From contig BCIA01000006.1 in the NCBI GenBank assembly GCA_001599815.1, positions 2,916,961 through 2,980,960 on the forward strand: 64,000 nucleotides of DNA, written 5' to 3'. This DNA is from Furcasterigmium furcatum (taxonomy: Eukaryota > Ascomycota > Sordariomycetes > Glomerellales > Plectosphaerellaceae). Under the pieces are notes generated by a model. The model made no database searches. It saw only the letters and a program-made list of their open reading frames with translations, and had not been told where the DNA came from. Below are positions 10,444 to 20,983 of the stretch, piece by piece; position 1 is the first letter of the stretch; the number at the start of each line of letters is the position of its first letter. The translations under genes were made by a program, and so were the position numbers.

Positions 10444-11652
10444 ATGGGACTCCTACCGCCGAGGGCCCAGGCCCTGAAGAATCTCAATCTATCCAGGCAA
10501 GCGGTCCTCAAGGGACTGTGCGCCGCCACACTCATTATCGTCTTCGTGCAGATCGGCTGGTACTACTACAGTAACAGCAGCGAGCTGCCCATCCCCTTCC
10601 AGCACCGCACGCCGCCGTCCTCGCAGTCGGCCGCCGGCTACGACAATGTCTTCAGCTACGGCGCCCTCGACTGCTTCCCCCCGGCCAAGGAGCTGTCGGC
10701 CCTGAGCGTGCAGAACCACACGGACTTCTGCGAGAGCAAGGGCAGAAACATCACCGACCCCCCTCCCCGGCTCGCCACCGTGACCGCGCAGTTCGGGAAC
10801 CCCCAGTCGCACTACCAGCGCGCCCTCGGCACCCACGTCCTGCACAACGCCGTCCAGAGGACCGGCGTCCATATCCTCTGCGCCAAGGTCGTCGACGACC
10901 TGTGGAACAAGCCCGCCTTCATCCTCGACCTGCTCTTCGCCGAGATGGAGAAGCCCGAGGACGAGCGCCTGCAGTGGCTCTTCTGGGTCGACCGTGACAC
11001 CATCATCCTCGACACCTGCCGCTCGCCCCTCAGCTACCTTCCGCCGCCCGTCGAGCAGAAGCCGCCGCCACCGCCGCCGACGCCCGCCGCAAACGAGACC
11101 GAGGCCGAGGCCGAGGCCGCCGCAGCAGCGGCAGCAGCAGCCGCGGTGCCCGTGCCCGACGCGGCGGACAACATCAACCTCCTCGCGACGACGGACTGGA
11201 ACGGCCTGAACAACGGCGTCTTCCTGCTGCGCGTGTGCAGCTGGAGCGTCGACCTTTTCATCGCCATCCTCGCCTTCCGCTACTACCGCCCCGACGTCGA
11301 GCTCGTCTTCACCGAGCAGAGCGCAATGGCGAACCTGCTCGAGGAGCCAAAGTTCAAGTACAACGTCGTCTGGGTGCCGCACTGGTGGTTCAACGCGTAC
11401 CCGCGCGGCCGCGACCGCGAGGACTTCACCCCCGTGTCGCGCGACAAGAACGTCCAGGGGTACCACGCGCGCCGCGGCGACTTCCTCGTGCACTTCGCCG
11501 GCCTCGGCCAGCGCGACAAGTCGATGAACCCGTGGCTCGACGTCGCCGAGAACGCGACGACGGGGTGGGCGACGGAGAAGAAGGAGAGGTACCTGGACCA
11601 GGAGATCGCGGCCTTCTGGGAGCGGTGGCGGGGTGGTGAGACTGATCAATGA
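10444..11652 (+). CDS. GT34 galactosyl/mannosyltransferase (Gma12/Mnn10 family)
   Basis: A single exon of 402 aa encodes a Golgi type II membrane protein that transfers a hexose in the lumen (mannan or galactomannan side chains). One hydrophobic anchor lies at about residues 22-43, followed by a stem. The catalytic domain has VTAQFGN...Y, a DxD motif D183-R184-D185 within WVDRDTIIL, NNGVFLLR, an EQSAM segment and a C-terminal HFAGL...RDKSM, all typical of the family. Right after the DxD strand there is an unusual insert of roughly 45 residues rich in Pro, Glu and Ala (about 11040-11160). I chose the start at 10444 because it lies just before the anchor in good context; a longer in-frame start exists at 10135. 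Confidence 0.85.
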   Translation: MGLLPPRAQALKNLNLSRQAVLKGLCAATLIIVFVQIGWYYYSNSSELPIPFQHRTPPSSQSAAGYDNVFSYGALDCFPPAKELSALSVQNHTDFCESKGRNITDPPPRLATVTAQFGNPQSHYQRALGTHVLHNAVQRTGVHILCAKVVDDLWNKPAFILDLLFAEMEKPEDERLQWLFWVDRDTIILDTCRSPLSYLPPPVEQKPPPPPPTPAANETEAEAEAAAAAAAAAAVPVPDAADNINLLATTDWNGLNNGVFLLRVCSWSVDLFIAILAFRYYRPDVELVFTEQSAMANLLEEPKFKYNVVWVPHWWFNAYPRGRDREDFTPVSRDKNVQGYHARRGDFLVHFAGLGQRDKSMNPWLDVAENATTGWATEKKERYLDQEIAAFWERWRGGETDQ

Positions 11653-12168
11653 TATAAAAGATGAGAGGGGATGAGTTTACTACCACTTACTTACTACTGC
11701 ATGAGATACCAACCAGGTCGAGACGGGGATAAAAATGTACGAGTTAATAATTATGATTTTGGGCGCATTCCTGTGTGTTTAGTGTTGAGAGCACTCAAGG
11801 GATGAGCCTGGGCAACAGACGTCAACTTGACTCTCAGACGGCCAAGCTCCATCTCAGTCCGAGACCCGTGTCCAACAGCTCTTAGCACTCCTTGGTGCAT
11901 CTTCTAGTGCTGCTCTACTGTACTTCTCCAGCGCTACCAGCGGACTCTGGAGTAGTCTAGTCTCGGCAGTGTGAAGCCCCCGGAAACGCTCCCCCCGATC
12001 GGACGAACATCCCCGCGCTCGACTGCTTTTCCGTCCAACATCTCCAACACCCCGACCGAGACACTCTCCCGCCGCACCTCGACTCCCGTCATTCCAACGT
12101 GTCTGACACGGGCACTCAAATCGGATGAACAGCCGTCTCGCTCCTCGAGCCCCAGGCTGCGGATCCTA
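11653..12168. other. Intergenic region
   Basis: This is the 3' flank of the GT34 gene and the promoter/5' UTR of the next regulator. The regulator's frame is open upstream to about 11971 but contains no ATG there, so the region is taken as non-coding. Confidence 0.5.
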
Positions 12169-14576
12169 ATGGCCTCGAATCGCCCCCTGAGAGCGGCAGC
12201 CCTGGCGGACGACGACAGCGGCCCCCAGCACCCCAGGAAGCGGAAAAGAAACAGCGACAGGGTGAGGGTCACACGGGCCTGCGACCGCTGTAAAAGGTCA
12301 GTACCAGTAGTGAGAACACTACAAACCACTGAGGTGGCATCTCACCTCACCTCACTCACACAAACCCCTCGACACGATTGCTGAACAGAACCTCCCCCAG
12401 CCGGAAGATCAAGTGCAATGGCACGCAGCCCTGCGAGTTCTGCCTCCGGGCAAGAGTCCAGTGTACTTTCGAATCTGCCTACGCCAGGGGCCGGATCCCA
12501 GCCATCCCGCCGGCTCCCGAGCTCGAGGCCCGCGATGCTCAGCAGCCGGAGAACATCATGACCCCCAGCGAGAGCCCCTCGGCCCCGGACCAGCAGCGCT
12601 CGGCAGAGCACGGAGAGGGCTTGCAGGCGCATCTCGCACCAGACCGTGACCGCTCCGCGTCGACACGCCTCGCCGTCTCCTCCCAGCAGACCCCCGAGCC
12701 GCCCCAGGAAGACCTCCAGGGCCACTACATCGGCCCGGCCTCCGGCGTGTCCTTCCTGCTCAGGGTCCAGAAGCGCCTTCACCAGGCCATCTCCTTCTCC
12801 GTGCCGAGCAGCATCTTCACCTTTGGCGACGCGCCCATGCGCCCGTCCGACATCGACCCGTCCTTCTGCATGATCCTGCCGAGGGACGACGCCCAGCGCA
12901 TGTTCGACAGGTACTTCGACTTCGCCATGCCGACGTACCGCTTCCTGCACCGGCCGACCCTCCAGGAGTGGTTCAACGAGTTCTACGACACCCTTGGAAC
13001 CATGTCGGACGGGCACAACGCCACGGCCAAGATCGCCCTGCTGTTCATGATCTTTGCCCATGCCAGGGTCTACATGCCTGAGAATGATAGGCCAGGGCCT
13101 CCGGATCTGAGGTGAGTGAGCGGCTTGTGTACCAGGGAGCAGGAAGGAGGTTCACTGACCCGAACGCATAGCTCCCGGTACTTCCTCGCGGCTGAGCACC
13201 AGCTATCCAAGGAGAGTGGCTCGATCCGCCTGACCAGCGTCCAGGCTCGCCTGCTGCAGTGTTATTATCTCCTCACCCAGTCCAGGGTCAACCACTGCTG
13301 GAGCCAGTTCGGCACGGTGACGAACCTGGCCCTGGCCATCGGCCTCAACAGGAACAAAGTGCCCGGCATCGCGAGCGGCCTGAACCATGTCGAGTCCGAA
13401 AGCCGCCGGCGGACCTTCTGGTGCGCGTACACGCTGGACACATATCTCAGCGTATCCCTGGGCAGGCCGCGGTCCTTCCACGACGAGGACATCGACACCG
13501 AGCTACCTGCGTGCGTCGAGGATCACGAGATCACGAGGGACCATATCAGCACGGCCGCCCTCAACCGGGGCTATTCCATCATGCTTGCGCCCATAGCACA
13601 CATGAAGTGAGTCGGCTCTCGCACGTCAACGGACGAATGACAGCTACTAACGACTGCCAGGCTCGCGCAGATCATCGGCAAGATCCTCCGCTCGCTCTAC
13701 TCCATCAAGCCCATCTCCTCCAGCCGCCGCGCCGAGGAGACCCAGCGCATCTCCCAGGACCTCGCCGACTGGCGCACCGAGCTCTCCCGCTTCCTCGACG
13801 CCGACTTCTTCAGCACGTCCCTCATCGTCCCCATCTTCCAGCGCCAGCGCAACGTCCTCAACCTGACCTACTGGCACGCCATCATCCTCACCCACCGGCA
13901 GGCCGTGCTCAACAGCTTCGCCCACTTCCCGCAGCAGCAGCACGGCGGCGGCGGGCGGCGCCCCAGCCACGCCGCCGACAGCCCCCAGACCGAGGAGAGC
14001 GTGCGCCAGTGCCTCGCCGCGGCTATCAGCACCATGGACACCATCGACGACATCACGCAAAGCAAGCAGATGTTCCACGCCTTCTGGATCACGGCCTACT
14101 TCGCCTTCACGGCCGCCATGGTGCTGTACATCTACGTGATCCAGAACTGGGACGCCTCGCCGGACATGTACGGCGGCTACCTCGCCGCCGCGACGCGGTG
14201 CCAGTCGCACATGTCGTCCATCGCGCAGAAGGGGTCGCTGCTGGAGCGGTACTGCCTCGTGCTCGAGGAGCTGCGCGTCGAGGCACTGCGGCAGGTGAAG
14301 CGGCTGCGGCCGGAGCTGGGCCTCGGCGGAGGAGGCGGAGGAGCAGGCATGGAGGGCGCCATGGCGGGGTTCCAGGGCATGCTGATGCCGGTGGACACGA
14401 GCCCGAGCGACGTGACGAACTACACGGAGCTGATGGGGGAGGCGGCGCTGAACTTCAACGGGATGCCGGTCTCTGCGATGGGGGACTTTTCGGGATGGGG
14501 GCAGTTTGCGTCGATGGTTTCCTCTGGCTTGGGGAATCTGGACGGGTTTATGGACGATGATACCTTTAGGATGTGA
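12169..14576 (+). CDS. Zn2Cys6 transcription factor (XlnR/AraR-like organisation)
   Basis: Four exons (12169-12296, 12401-13111, 13172-13606, 13661-14576) encode 729 aa. A basic stretch KRKR precedes the zinc cluster with Cys at 38, 41, 48, 54, 57 and 64. The first intron falls inside the cluster, a common position in this family. The middle region is a fungal-specific regulatory domain, recognised from RRRTFWCAYTLD and SLGRPRSF. The tail is Gly/Met-rich and ends with an acidic segment DGFMDDDTF that could serve activation. Downstream it is convergent with an SDR gene and next to an aldolase, a transporter and a dehydratase, so it may control that putative aldarate pathway. That link is positional inference. 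Confidence 0.88.
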
Positions 14577-14721
14577 GAGACAGAACATTAGATGTTTTGG
14601 TACAGACTGTGTGGTTCAGGGGTCTTTTGGTCTATTCTCTATATGTGTGCCCAGGCCATCCCATGTTCATTCCCAAGAAGCGTCTCAGACCGGTGCCTTT
14701 CGTCTAGCTCCCTCTATGTAC

Positions 14722-15653
14722 TCAAGACTTCCTGTGCATGATCGTGGCGGCAGCTTGGTGGTTCGGGAAGATCAGGGTATCGGCAATCACAACGTTCTCC
14801 CTCCTCCCGGCAGCAAAGACGATCGTCTCGGCAATATCGTCCGGCGTCAGCGGCTCGCAGCCCCTATTTGCAAGGTCAGTACTCCCCTCTGGGCAAGAGC
14901 AGCCAGGAAAGGACTCACGCATATACGGCGTCCGCCTTGGACTTGTCGCCGTAGAACCTCACGACGGAGAACTCCGTCTCGACCTGGCCGGGGTCGATGC
15001 CGATGACGCGGATGCGCTTCGCGATCAGCTCCTTGCGCAGGCTGTCGGTGAAGGACCGCACGGCGGCCTTTGTGGCGCAGTAGATGCTGCCGCCGACATA
15101 GGGCTCGCGGCCGGCGATGGAGCCGATGTTGATGATGTCGCCGGCGCCCTCGCCGCCGTTGCGCGCCAGCATCCCCGGGAGGATAGCCTGGGTGACGTTG
15201 ACGAGGCCGGTGACGTTGGTCGCGAACATGACGTTCATGTCGTCCTCCTCGATCTCGGGGGCCTTGGCGACGCCCTTGACGAGGCCGCTGAGTCGGCTGT
15301 GTTAGTCGATCGTGCCCATGGGCCAGGGGATGAATCGCCGGGACTCACGCGTTGTTCACGAGGACATCGACCTGCTGGAAGTCGGCGGGGAGGCCGGCCA
15401 CGAAGGCGCGCACCTCGGCGGCGTTGCTGACGTCGAGCTGGACGGGGAGGACCTTGACGCCGGCGCCTACCTCTGCGGCGATGGCGGCGGCGATCTCCTT
15501 GAGGGTGTCGATGCGGCGGGCCGTCAGGATGAGCTTGAGGTTCTGGGGGCTGGTGCGGGCGAACTCGAAGGCCGTGGACTTCCCGATGCCGGACGAGGCG
15601 CCGGTGATGAGGATCGTCTTGCCCTCGAGGCGCTTGGAGACTGCTGATGCCAT
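14722..15653 (-). CDS. Short-chain dehydrogenase/reductase (YdfG / YMR226C-like)
   Basis: Three exons (15653-15349, 15296-14919, 14863-14722) encode 274 aa. The Rossmann motif TGASSGIG lies at residues 17-24, LTARR suggests NADP(H) preference, NNA follows strand 4, then the catalytic Ser and YCATK, and IDPGQVETEF after strand 6. The sequence resembles NADP-dependent 3-hydroxy-acid dehydrogenases that oxidise serine/allo-threonine or reduce small semialdehydes. Divergence from the DapA-family aldolase over an 863-bp promoter suggests a role in reducing the aldolase's aldehyde product, such as tartronate semialdehyde. The family assignment is firm; the substrate is inferred. Confidence 0.85.
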
Positions 15654-16516
15654 TGTGAAGGAGTCTGGTCTGGGGATTGTGGTGATGGTTCTCTGGAGGT
15701 GAGGGACGGGGATGAGAGGGGATGAGGGAGGTTTCTTCTTGACAACAAAAAGATTATGAGGTGCTTTCAGACGTCATGAAATCCGGGGCGATGGATCCAG
15801 AGCTTCTGGTTATCTAATTCGACGGGAGCAAACAGGAGAGCTCCCTGCCCCTGCTCATGAGTGAGAGCTTCATGCAACTAGAGGCGGTGGTGGATATCTC
15901 CGATGGAGACGGCGCCCTCTCATGACTCTGTTGGGGGTTTCCGTGGCCCGTTATCTCACGGATACAGGCTCACCCGGCCATCCTATTGGCAGGTTCTCAG
16001 TCGTGGGGTTGGTGATCCGTCGTTGGTGTTGCGGGGGATCGGCACGTCTTGCGACTTATCCGACGGAAAAGCACATTGGAGAGGTGCAGATCCGTGCCCC
16101 TCAACACCACGGCCTTGGAGCTCGGAGGGCCATCGGGATGCTCAGAGAAAGAAGGGCAGCTCCTCGGGATTCTTGCAAAACTCGCCGAATCCAAATCACA
16201 GCATCATGTCAGTTCCCCTGCCGGAAGCTGAGGCCGGCCTGGCTGATCTTGAAGCCAGCATGTGATAGAGAAACGTTTCCACGAGACCATGGTCTGGACC
16301 GGCCCCGGAGGCAACATCTGATCGTCATGGGGGGATTCGTCACCAAGCTCGCGTGCGTGCTAGGACCGGATACTATCTCGGAGGGACGGATACCTTCCCG
16401 ATGCCGATACAGGGGCCTTTAAGTATCACATCCTCTCCTGCAGGCCGTGATCCCTCCTCTGCTCGCCCGGAGAGAGACCATCCTACGTACTCGGACCAGA
16501 CCCAAGCCCAATCACC
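15654..16516. promoter_or_regulatory. Divergent promoter of SDR and aldolase genes
   Basis: This 863-bp non-coding stretch lies between two divergently transcribed genes of the putative aldarate cluster. Several short overlapping frames here have no protein-like character. I see no strong specific motif beyond scattered GGGG/CCCC blocks. Confidence 0.45.
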
Positions 16517-17572
16517 ATGTCGTCCCCTCCCAGAGCTCCCCCCAGCGGCGTCTGGGCCCCTACCATCACCTTCTTCGACCACGCCACGGACTCGCTCGAC
16601 ACGGAGTCCCAGGCAAAGTACTACTCGTACCTCTCCAAGACGGGCCTCGCCGGCCTCACGGTACTTGGCACAAACTCCGAGACCTTCCTCCTGACGCGCG
16701 AGGAGCGCAAGACCCTCCTCGAGACCGCCCGCGCGGCGGTCGGCCCCTCGTATCCCATCATGGCCGGCGTCGGCGGCCACTCGACCAAGCAGGTCCTCGA
16801 GTTCATCGCCGACGCGGCAGACGCCGGCGCAGACTACTGCCTGCTGCTCCCGCCGGCCTACTTCGGCAAGCAGACGACGCCCGAGGTCATCGGCAACTTC
16901 TTCGACGACGTGGCGAGCGCGAGCGCCCTGCCCATCGTCATCTACAACTTCCCCGCCGTCACCAACGGCATCGACCTCGACTCGGCGGCAATCGCGGCCC
17001 TGGCGCGGCGGCACCCCAACATCGTCGGCGTCAAGTTGACCTGCGGCGCCGTGGCCAAGATCACGCGCCTGGCCGCCGAGCTGCCGGCGGAGCGCTTCGT
17101 CACATACGGCGGGCAGTCGGACTTTTTGATCGGCGGGCTCGCCGCCGGCTCGGGCGGGACCATCGCCGGGTTCGCCAACGTGTTCCCCAAGACCATCGTG
17201 CGCATCTACGACCTGTACCAGGAGGGGCGGTTCAAGGAGGCCATGGAGCTGCACAAGAAGGCGGCGCTGGCGGAGCAGCCGTGCAAGGCGGGCATCGCGT
17301 CGGTCAAGTACGCGGCGGCGCTGAACACGGCCAGGGCGGCGGGCATCGAGGGGGCGGTGGAGAAGCTGAAGCCCCGGAGGCCGTATGTCGGGCCGTCCGA
17401 GGCGGCGAGGAAGGCGATTGAGGAGCAGACGGCGCCTCTGGTGGAGATTGAGGCGGGATTGAAGTTGAAGACGAAGGGCGGGTTGGCGAATGGGTCGTCA
17501 AACGGGGTGACCAACGGAGTGACGAATGGGATCACGAATGGGGTGACGAACGGGGTGGTGAGCGTTGCGTGA
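16517..17572 (+). CDS. DapA-family aldolase/dehydratase (2-keto-3-deoxy acid type)
   Basis: A single exon of 351 aa forms a class I Schiff-base TIM barrel. Family landmarks are GTNSE at residues 51-55 (the carboxylate-binding GTTGE site), YNFPA with Tyr143, and the Schiff-base Lys173 in VGVKLT. Fungal relatives include L-threo-3-deoxyhexulosonate aldolase (GaaC), which yields pyruvate plus an aldehyde; bacterial relatives act on 5-keto-4-deoxyglucarate. With a glucarate-dehydratase-like gene nearby, the likely substrate is the dehydrated aldarate. The C-terminus carries a non-family tail of about 25 residues built from four-residue NGVT-type repeats (17490-17560), probably flexible. Confidence 0.87.
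   Translation: MSSPPRAPPSGVWAPTITFFDHATDSLDTESQAKYYSYLSKTGLAGLTVLGTNSETFLLTREERKTLLETARAAVGPSYPIMAGVGGHSTKQVLEFIADAADAGADYCLLLPPAYFGKQTTPEVIGNFFDDVASASALPIVIYNFPAVTNGIDLDSAAIAALARRHPNIVGVKLTCGAVAKITRLAAELPAERFVTYGGQSDFLIGGLAAGSGGTIAGFANVFPKTIVRIYDLYQEGRFKEAMELHKKAALAEQPCKAGIASVKYAAALNTARAAGIEGAVEKLKPRRPYVGPSEAARKAIEEQTAPLVEIEAGLKLKTKGGLANGSSNGVTNGVTNGITNGVTNGVVSVA
17490..17560 (+). repeat. 12-bp tandem repeats encoding NGVT tail
   Basis: Diverged 12-bp units of the type AACGGGGTGACC repeat about five times at the 3' end of the aldolase gene and encode alternating NGVT/NGIT units. The reading frame is kept throughout and the stop codon follows directly. Confidence 0.8.
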
Positions 17573-18208
17573 GAGTTCAGGGGTACTCATTAGTCAGATC
17601 AACTCAAGCATGAGGGTCGTAACATAGTGCATGGTCGGTTCAATGGTATTACTGTCAGATAGTGTTCTTTAGAACTGCCAGAATTCGATCAAGTGGTCCT
17701 TGAAATTGCATCCAGTTCAATAAGAGGATTTCTCAATTTTCTGCCCTCAACGGGAGAGGCCATCTCAATTTTATGCAGTCAGGAGAGAGGGTATCTCAAA
17801 TACCTGAGGCTTGGTCTGTGACCATCTGGCCGAGGAGCTGATTCCGCGGGCAGCCATCTTATGTTCGGCGACCGTCATGATAAGACGGAGCACCGAGAAA
17901 GAAATAGCTGCTAGAATCATCAACATGGTCTTCTTGGTTGGACTTGTGTTGAGGCTCGCAGAATCTCCCCGTCAGAACACATAGACTCAAGACTCTCCAG
18001 TTGGACTTCACAGACATCACCACATGAGTTTCAGACCTTTACGAAAACCGCTTCGACCGCTTCGATGGCTCTAGAATTCTTGACAAATCATTTCCTCTCA
18101 TTAACGAGACTACCCCAATAACTTCCAGCCCGCTCATGACAAGGAAACACCCGGCATCCCCGAGCCTCACCCTCGGAGACACCCTCACCCCCTGAACCCC
18201 CTGCTTGC
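17573..18208. other. Convergent intergenic region
   Basis: This 636-bp stretch lies between the convergent 3' ends of the aldolase and the MFS transporter and is AT-richer than its surroundings. It contains an imperfect repeated phrase around 17720-17800 (two copies of a TCTCAATTTT...GGAGAG segment). I see no gene. Confidence 0.55.
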
Positions 18209-20041
18209 TTACAGCACATGCTTGAACAGAGGCGACCTGTCGCCCATCTCGAACAGCTCCTCCTCGGTGTACTTGGCCTTGGCCTCGTCCGCGATCTTGG
18301 CCTTGCGCTTGTTCGCGCTCTTGTAGCTCCACTCGAGCAGCAGGGCCACGATCATGCCGCTGGCGCCGAAGGCCAGGGAGAGGCCGAAGCCGGTGTGGTA
18401 CTTTGGCTTCTCGCGCTCGAGGTACATGAAGCTGCCGACGATGCCGCCGACGTTGCCGACGCAGTTCATCAGCGCGATGCCGATGGCGCGGCGGGACGAG
18501 GGGGCGATGTTGTTCGCGTTCCAGGACGCGGCCGCCGCCTGGATGGGGTAGATGCCGATGCAGGCGAGCATGACGGAGAAGTACGCCACGGCGCGCTTTG
18601 CCTCGAGGGCGCCGTTGAGGGAGATGATGATGGAGTAGGCCGTGGTGACGATGGCCATCGGGGCAACCACGAAGGGCATGCGCCAGAAGAAGCGGTCGGA
18701 GACCTTGGCGAAGACGATGGCCGAGATGGCGGCCGCGACGTAGGGCGGAGCAGACGTCAGCTGTGCCTCGGTGTTGCTGAAGCCCATGGCCTTGGTGACT
18801 GTGATATCGCGGGTTAGCACCACCACTACAACCACCAAACCGCCCACCATCCATTCCGGCATGTTGGGAGAATAGGAATGACTCACTTGTAGGCAAAGTG
18901 AACTTAATTCCGTACGAGAGAGCAGACTGGCAGAGGAGGAAATAGGCCTGGACGTAGATGCGCCAGTTGGTGAGGACCATCTTGAGATCCTTCCACTTGA
19001 CGCTGCTCTCCTCGCGGAAGCCGCCGCCCTGCTTGATGAACATGGAGAGCTCGAGGTAGCGGATCTCCTCCGGCTCGAGCCAGCGCTTGGAGAGGGCGGG
19101 AGTGTCGATGAGGAAGAAGAAGCAGCCGACGCCGATGACGACGGTCTGGACGGGGAGTAAGCGGCCGAGCGGTCAACACGAGGCATATGAGGCAACACTT
19201 ACAGCAAGACCCTCGAGGAGGAAGATCCATCGCCAACCCTCGTACCCGCCGACGCCGTCCATCTCGGCGATGGCCGCGGCCAGGAGACCGGAGAAAGCAC
19301 CCGACAGGGCGCTGGCGCAGTAGAAGTACGAGATGCGGCCGGCCAAGTCCCGGGGCATGTACCAGTACGAGCAGAGGTAAATCGCACCAGGGAAGAATCC
19401 AGCCCTATATTCATGAAATTATTAGCCAAGATCCAAACTGATGGCTTGCTTCTCCAAGGGTGGTGGTACTGACTCGAAGACGCCCAGCAGGACGCGGGTC
19501 ACCATGAGGCCGGCAAAGTTATGGACGAGCCCGGTGCAGGTCATGATGATGCCCCAGGAGACCGTCAGGATTCCGATGTACATGGACGGGCGCTTGAACA
19601 TCTTGAGGATGATGTTGCTGGGCACCTCGAGGAGGACGTATGGGATGAAGACTTTGACCGCGAGTCAGCAACGAGACAGACCATGCGAATCCAAGGGAGC
19701 AGAAACGTACAGATGGACAGCACAATGTTGTACTGCAGGCCGGTCATGCCCAGATCCTCGACCATGCCCTCGATCTTTGCATTTCCGATGTTGGCTCGGT
19801 CAATATGGCAGATCAGGTACAGCAGCGCCAGCATGGGCACGAGGCGATAGTCGACCTTGCGGAAGACCTTCTTGCGCCTGTCTTCGGGGAAGTTCTCGTA
19901 GAACTCCGCGTCGGCAGGGTCCAGACCGAAGACGCGGAAGCCAGCGATATCGATGGCCTGGCCGTTGTTTTCGAACTGGGCCGACTTGTGCTCGACGGAC
20001 TCGACGTCGTGCTTCTCGACGGAGCTCCTGAGAGCAGCCAT
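18209..20041 (-). CDS. MFS transporter, Dal5/ACS anion:cation symporter type
   Basis: Five exons (20041-19711, 19651-19474, 19404-19203, 19145-18887, 18798-18209) encode 519 aa. Family features are LYLICHIDRANIGNAK at the end of helix 1, FFIPYVLLEVPSN in helix 2, GFFPGAIYL in helix 4 and EGWRWIF before helix 6. Eleven to twelve hydrophobic helices are visible. This family (allantoate, nicotinate and other organic anions in fungi) belongs to the same MFS group as bacterial glucarate/galactarate permeases. It shares a 942-bp divergent promoter with the glucarate-dehydratase-like gene, so it is a credible importer of the pathway's sugar diacid. The substrate is inferred. Confidence 0.88.
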
Positions 20042-20983
20042 GGTTGCTTGTTGCCGGGGTGAGCGCGCGGGAGGGAGAGACAAGACGGGACAAGACACTA
20101 CTGTAATGCTTGGTAGTTCTGGGAACAAGTCATGGGCTGTTGACTCTTCTGCGGCGGCGGTGGCAAGCCCTTGGCGATGGCCGGCACTTATATGCCCAGA
20201 GATGTGGTACTGGACTTGGCATTGAGTCCTCGATCCTACCCCAGACCACCCCCGGACTGCACACCGTTGAAGGTGGGAACGCCCGTGAACCAGTGCGGGG
20301 TTTAGTCAGTGTTGCGGAAATGCTCAGCTGCTGGTCTGGAAGATGGGATGATCAGGGCGACTTACACGGAAAAGCGTCCAATCACGGCCTCATCCGCGAG
20401 CGCATCCGTCGGATGGACTGGCGATAGCCTCAGAACTAAGGGATATATGTACGGCTCGGAAATGCCAAGTCCGCCAAGTCCGCCAAGCCGTTGAAGATCG
20501 ACGGGTGAAGTGACGGATTACACGGATACTCACTCAGGGAGGTGGTATCGGATTCCTGACTCGTCGAGGAACTCATGATGTTCTCCCCGCAAACGCGGGG
20601 TTGAGTCCCAAGGCCCGTTTAAAGACCCCAGATAGTACCTATCACATATCACAGGCCAGTCTATATCCGCGGAGCTAATTTAATGCCCGAGGACGTTCGT
20701 CGGCTGGAGCTCTACCGGCAGCTTCGAGCTGTTCCGGATGTCATGAGCTCTTGAGGACGGCAAAGCTCAAGTCGAACCGTCCGACAACGGACCAGGAGAT
20801 TTGTCTGGGACCGACCTGTAGATCTATGCTCGAGCATGATCATATTTCCATTTTCACCAAGGGACAGCAGCCTTCCAATCCTCATCCTCGACGTGTTAAA
20901 CACAAGCCCGCCAAGTCATTCTCGTTGAACGCAACTGAGAACGCCACCACCCTTAGTAGACCTCTTCCACCCCTACAGCCACC
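20042..20983. promoter_or_regulatory. Divergent promoter of MFS transporter and dehydratase
   Basis: A 942-bp non-coding region shared by two divergent genes. It holds an inverted pair of CreA consensus sites at 20585-20600 and a CCGCGGAG motif near 20667-20674. CT-rich sequence precedes the dehydratase start at 20984. Confidence 0.5.
20585..20600. promoter_or_regulatory. Inverted pair of CreA-like sites
   Basis: CCCCGC at 20585-20590 and GCGGGG at 20595-20600 form a perfect inverted repeat with 6-bp arms and a 4-bp spacer. Each arm matches SYGGRG. A divergent pair between two catabolic genes fits glucose repression. This is inference. Confidence 0.45.

Noticed and set aside
13259..14560. 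433-codon frame overlapping the second Zn2Cys6 gene
   Set aside because: It is an Arg/Pro-rich out-of-frame shadow that crosses real introns. The four-exon model gives a complete regulator domain.
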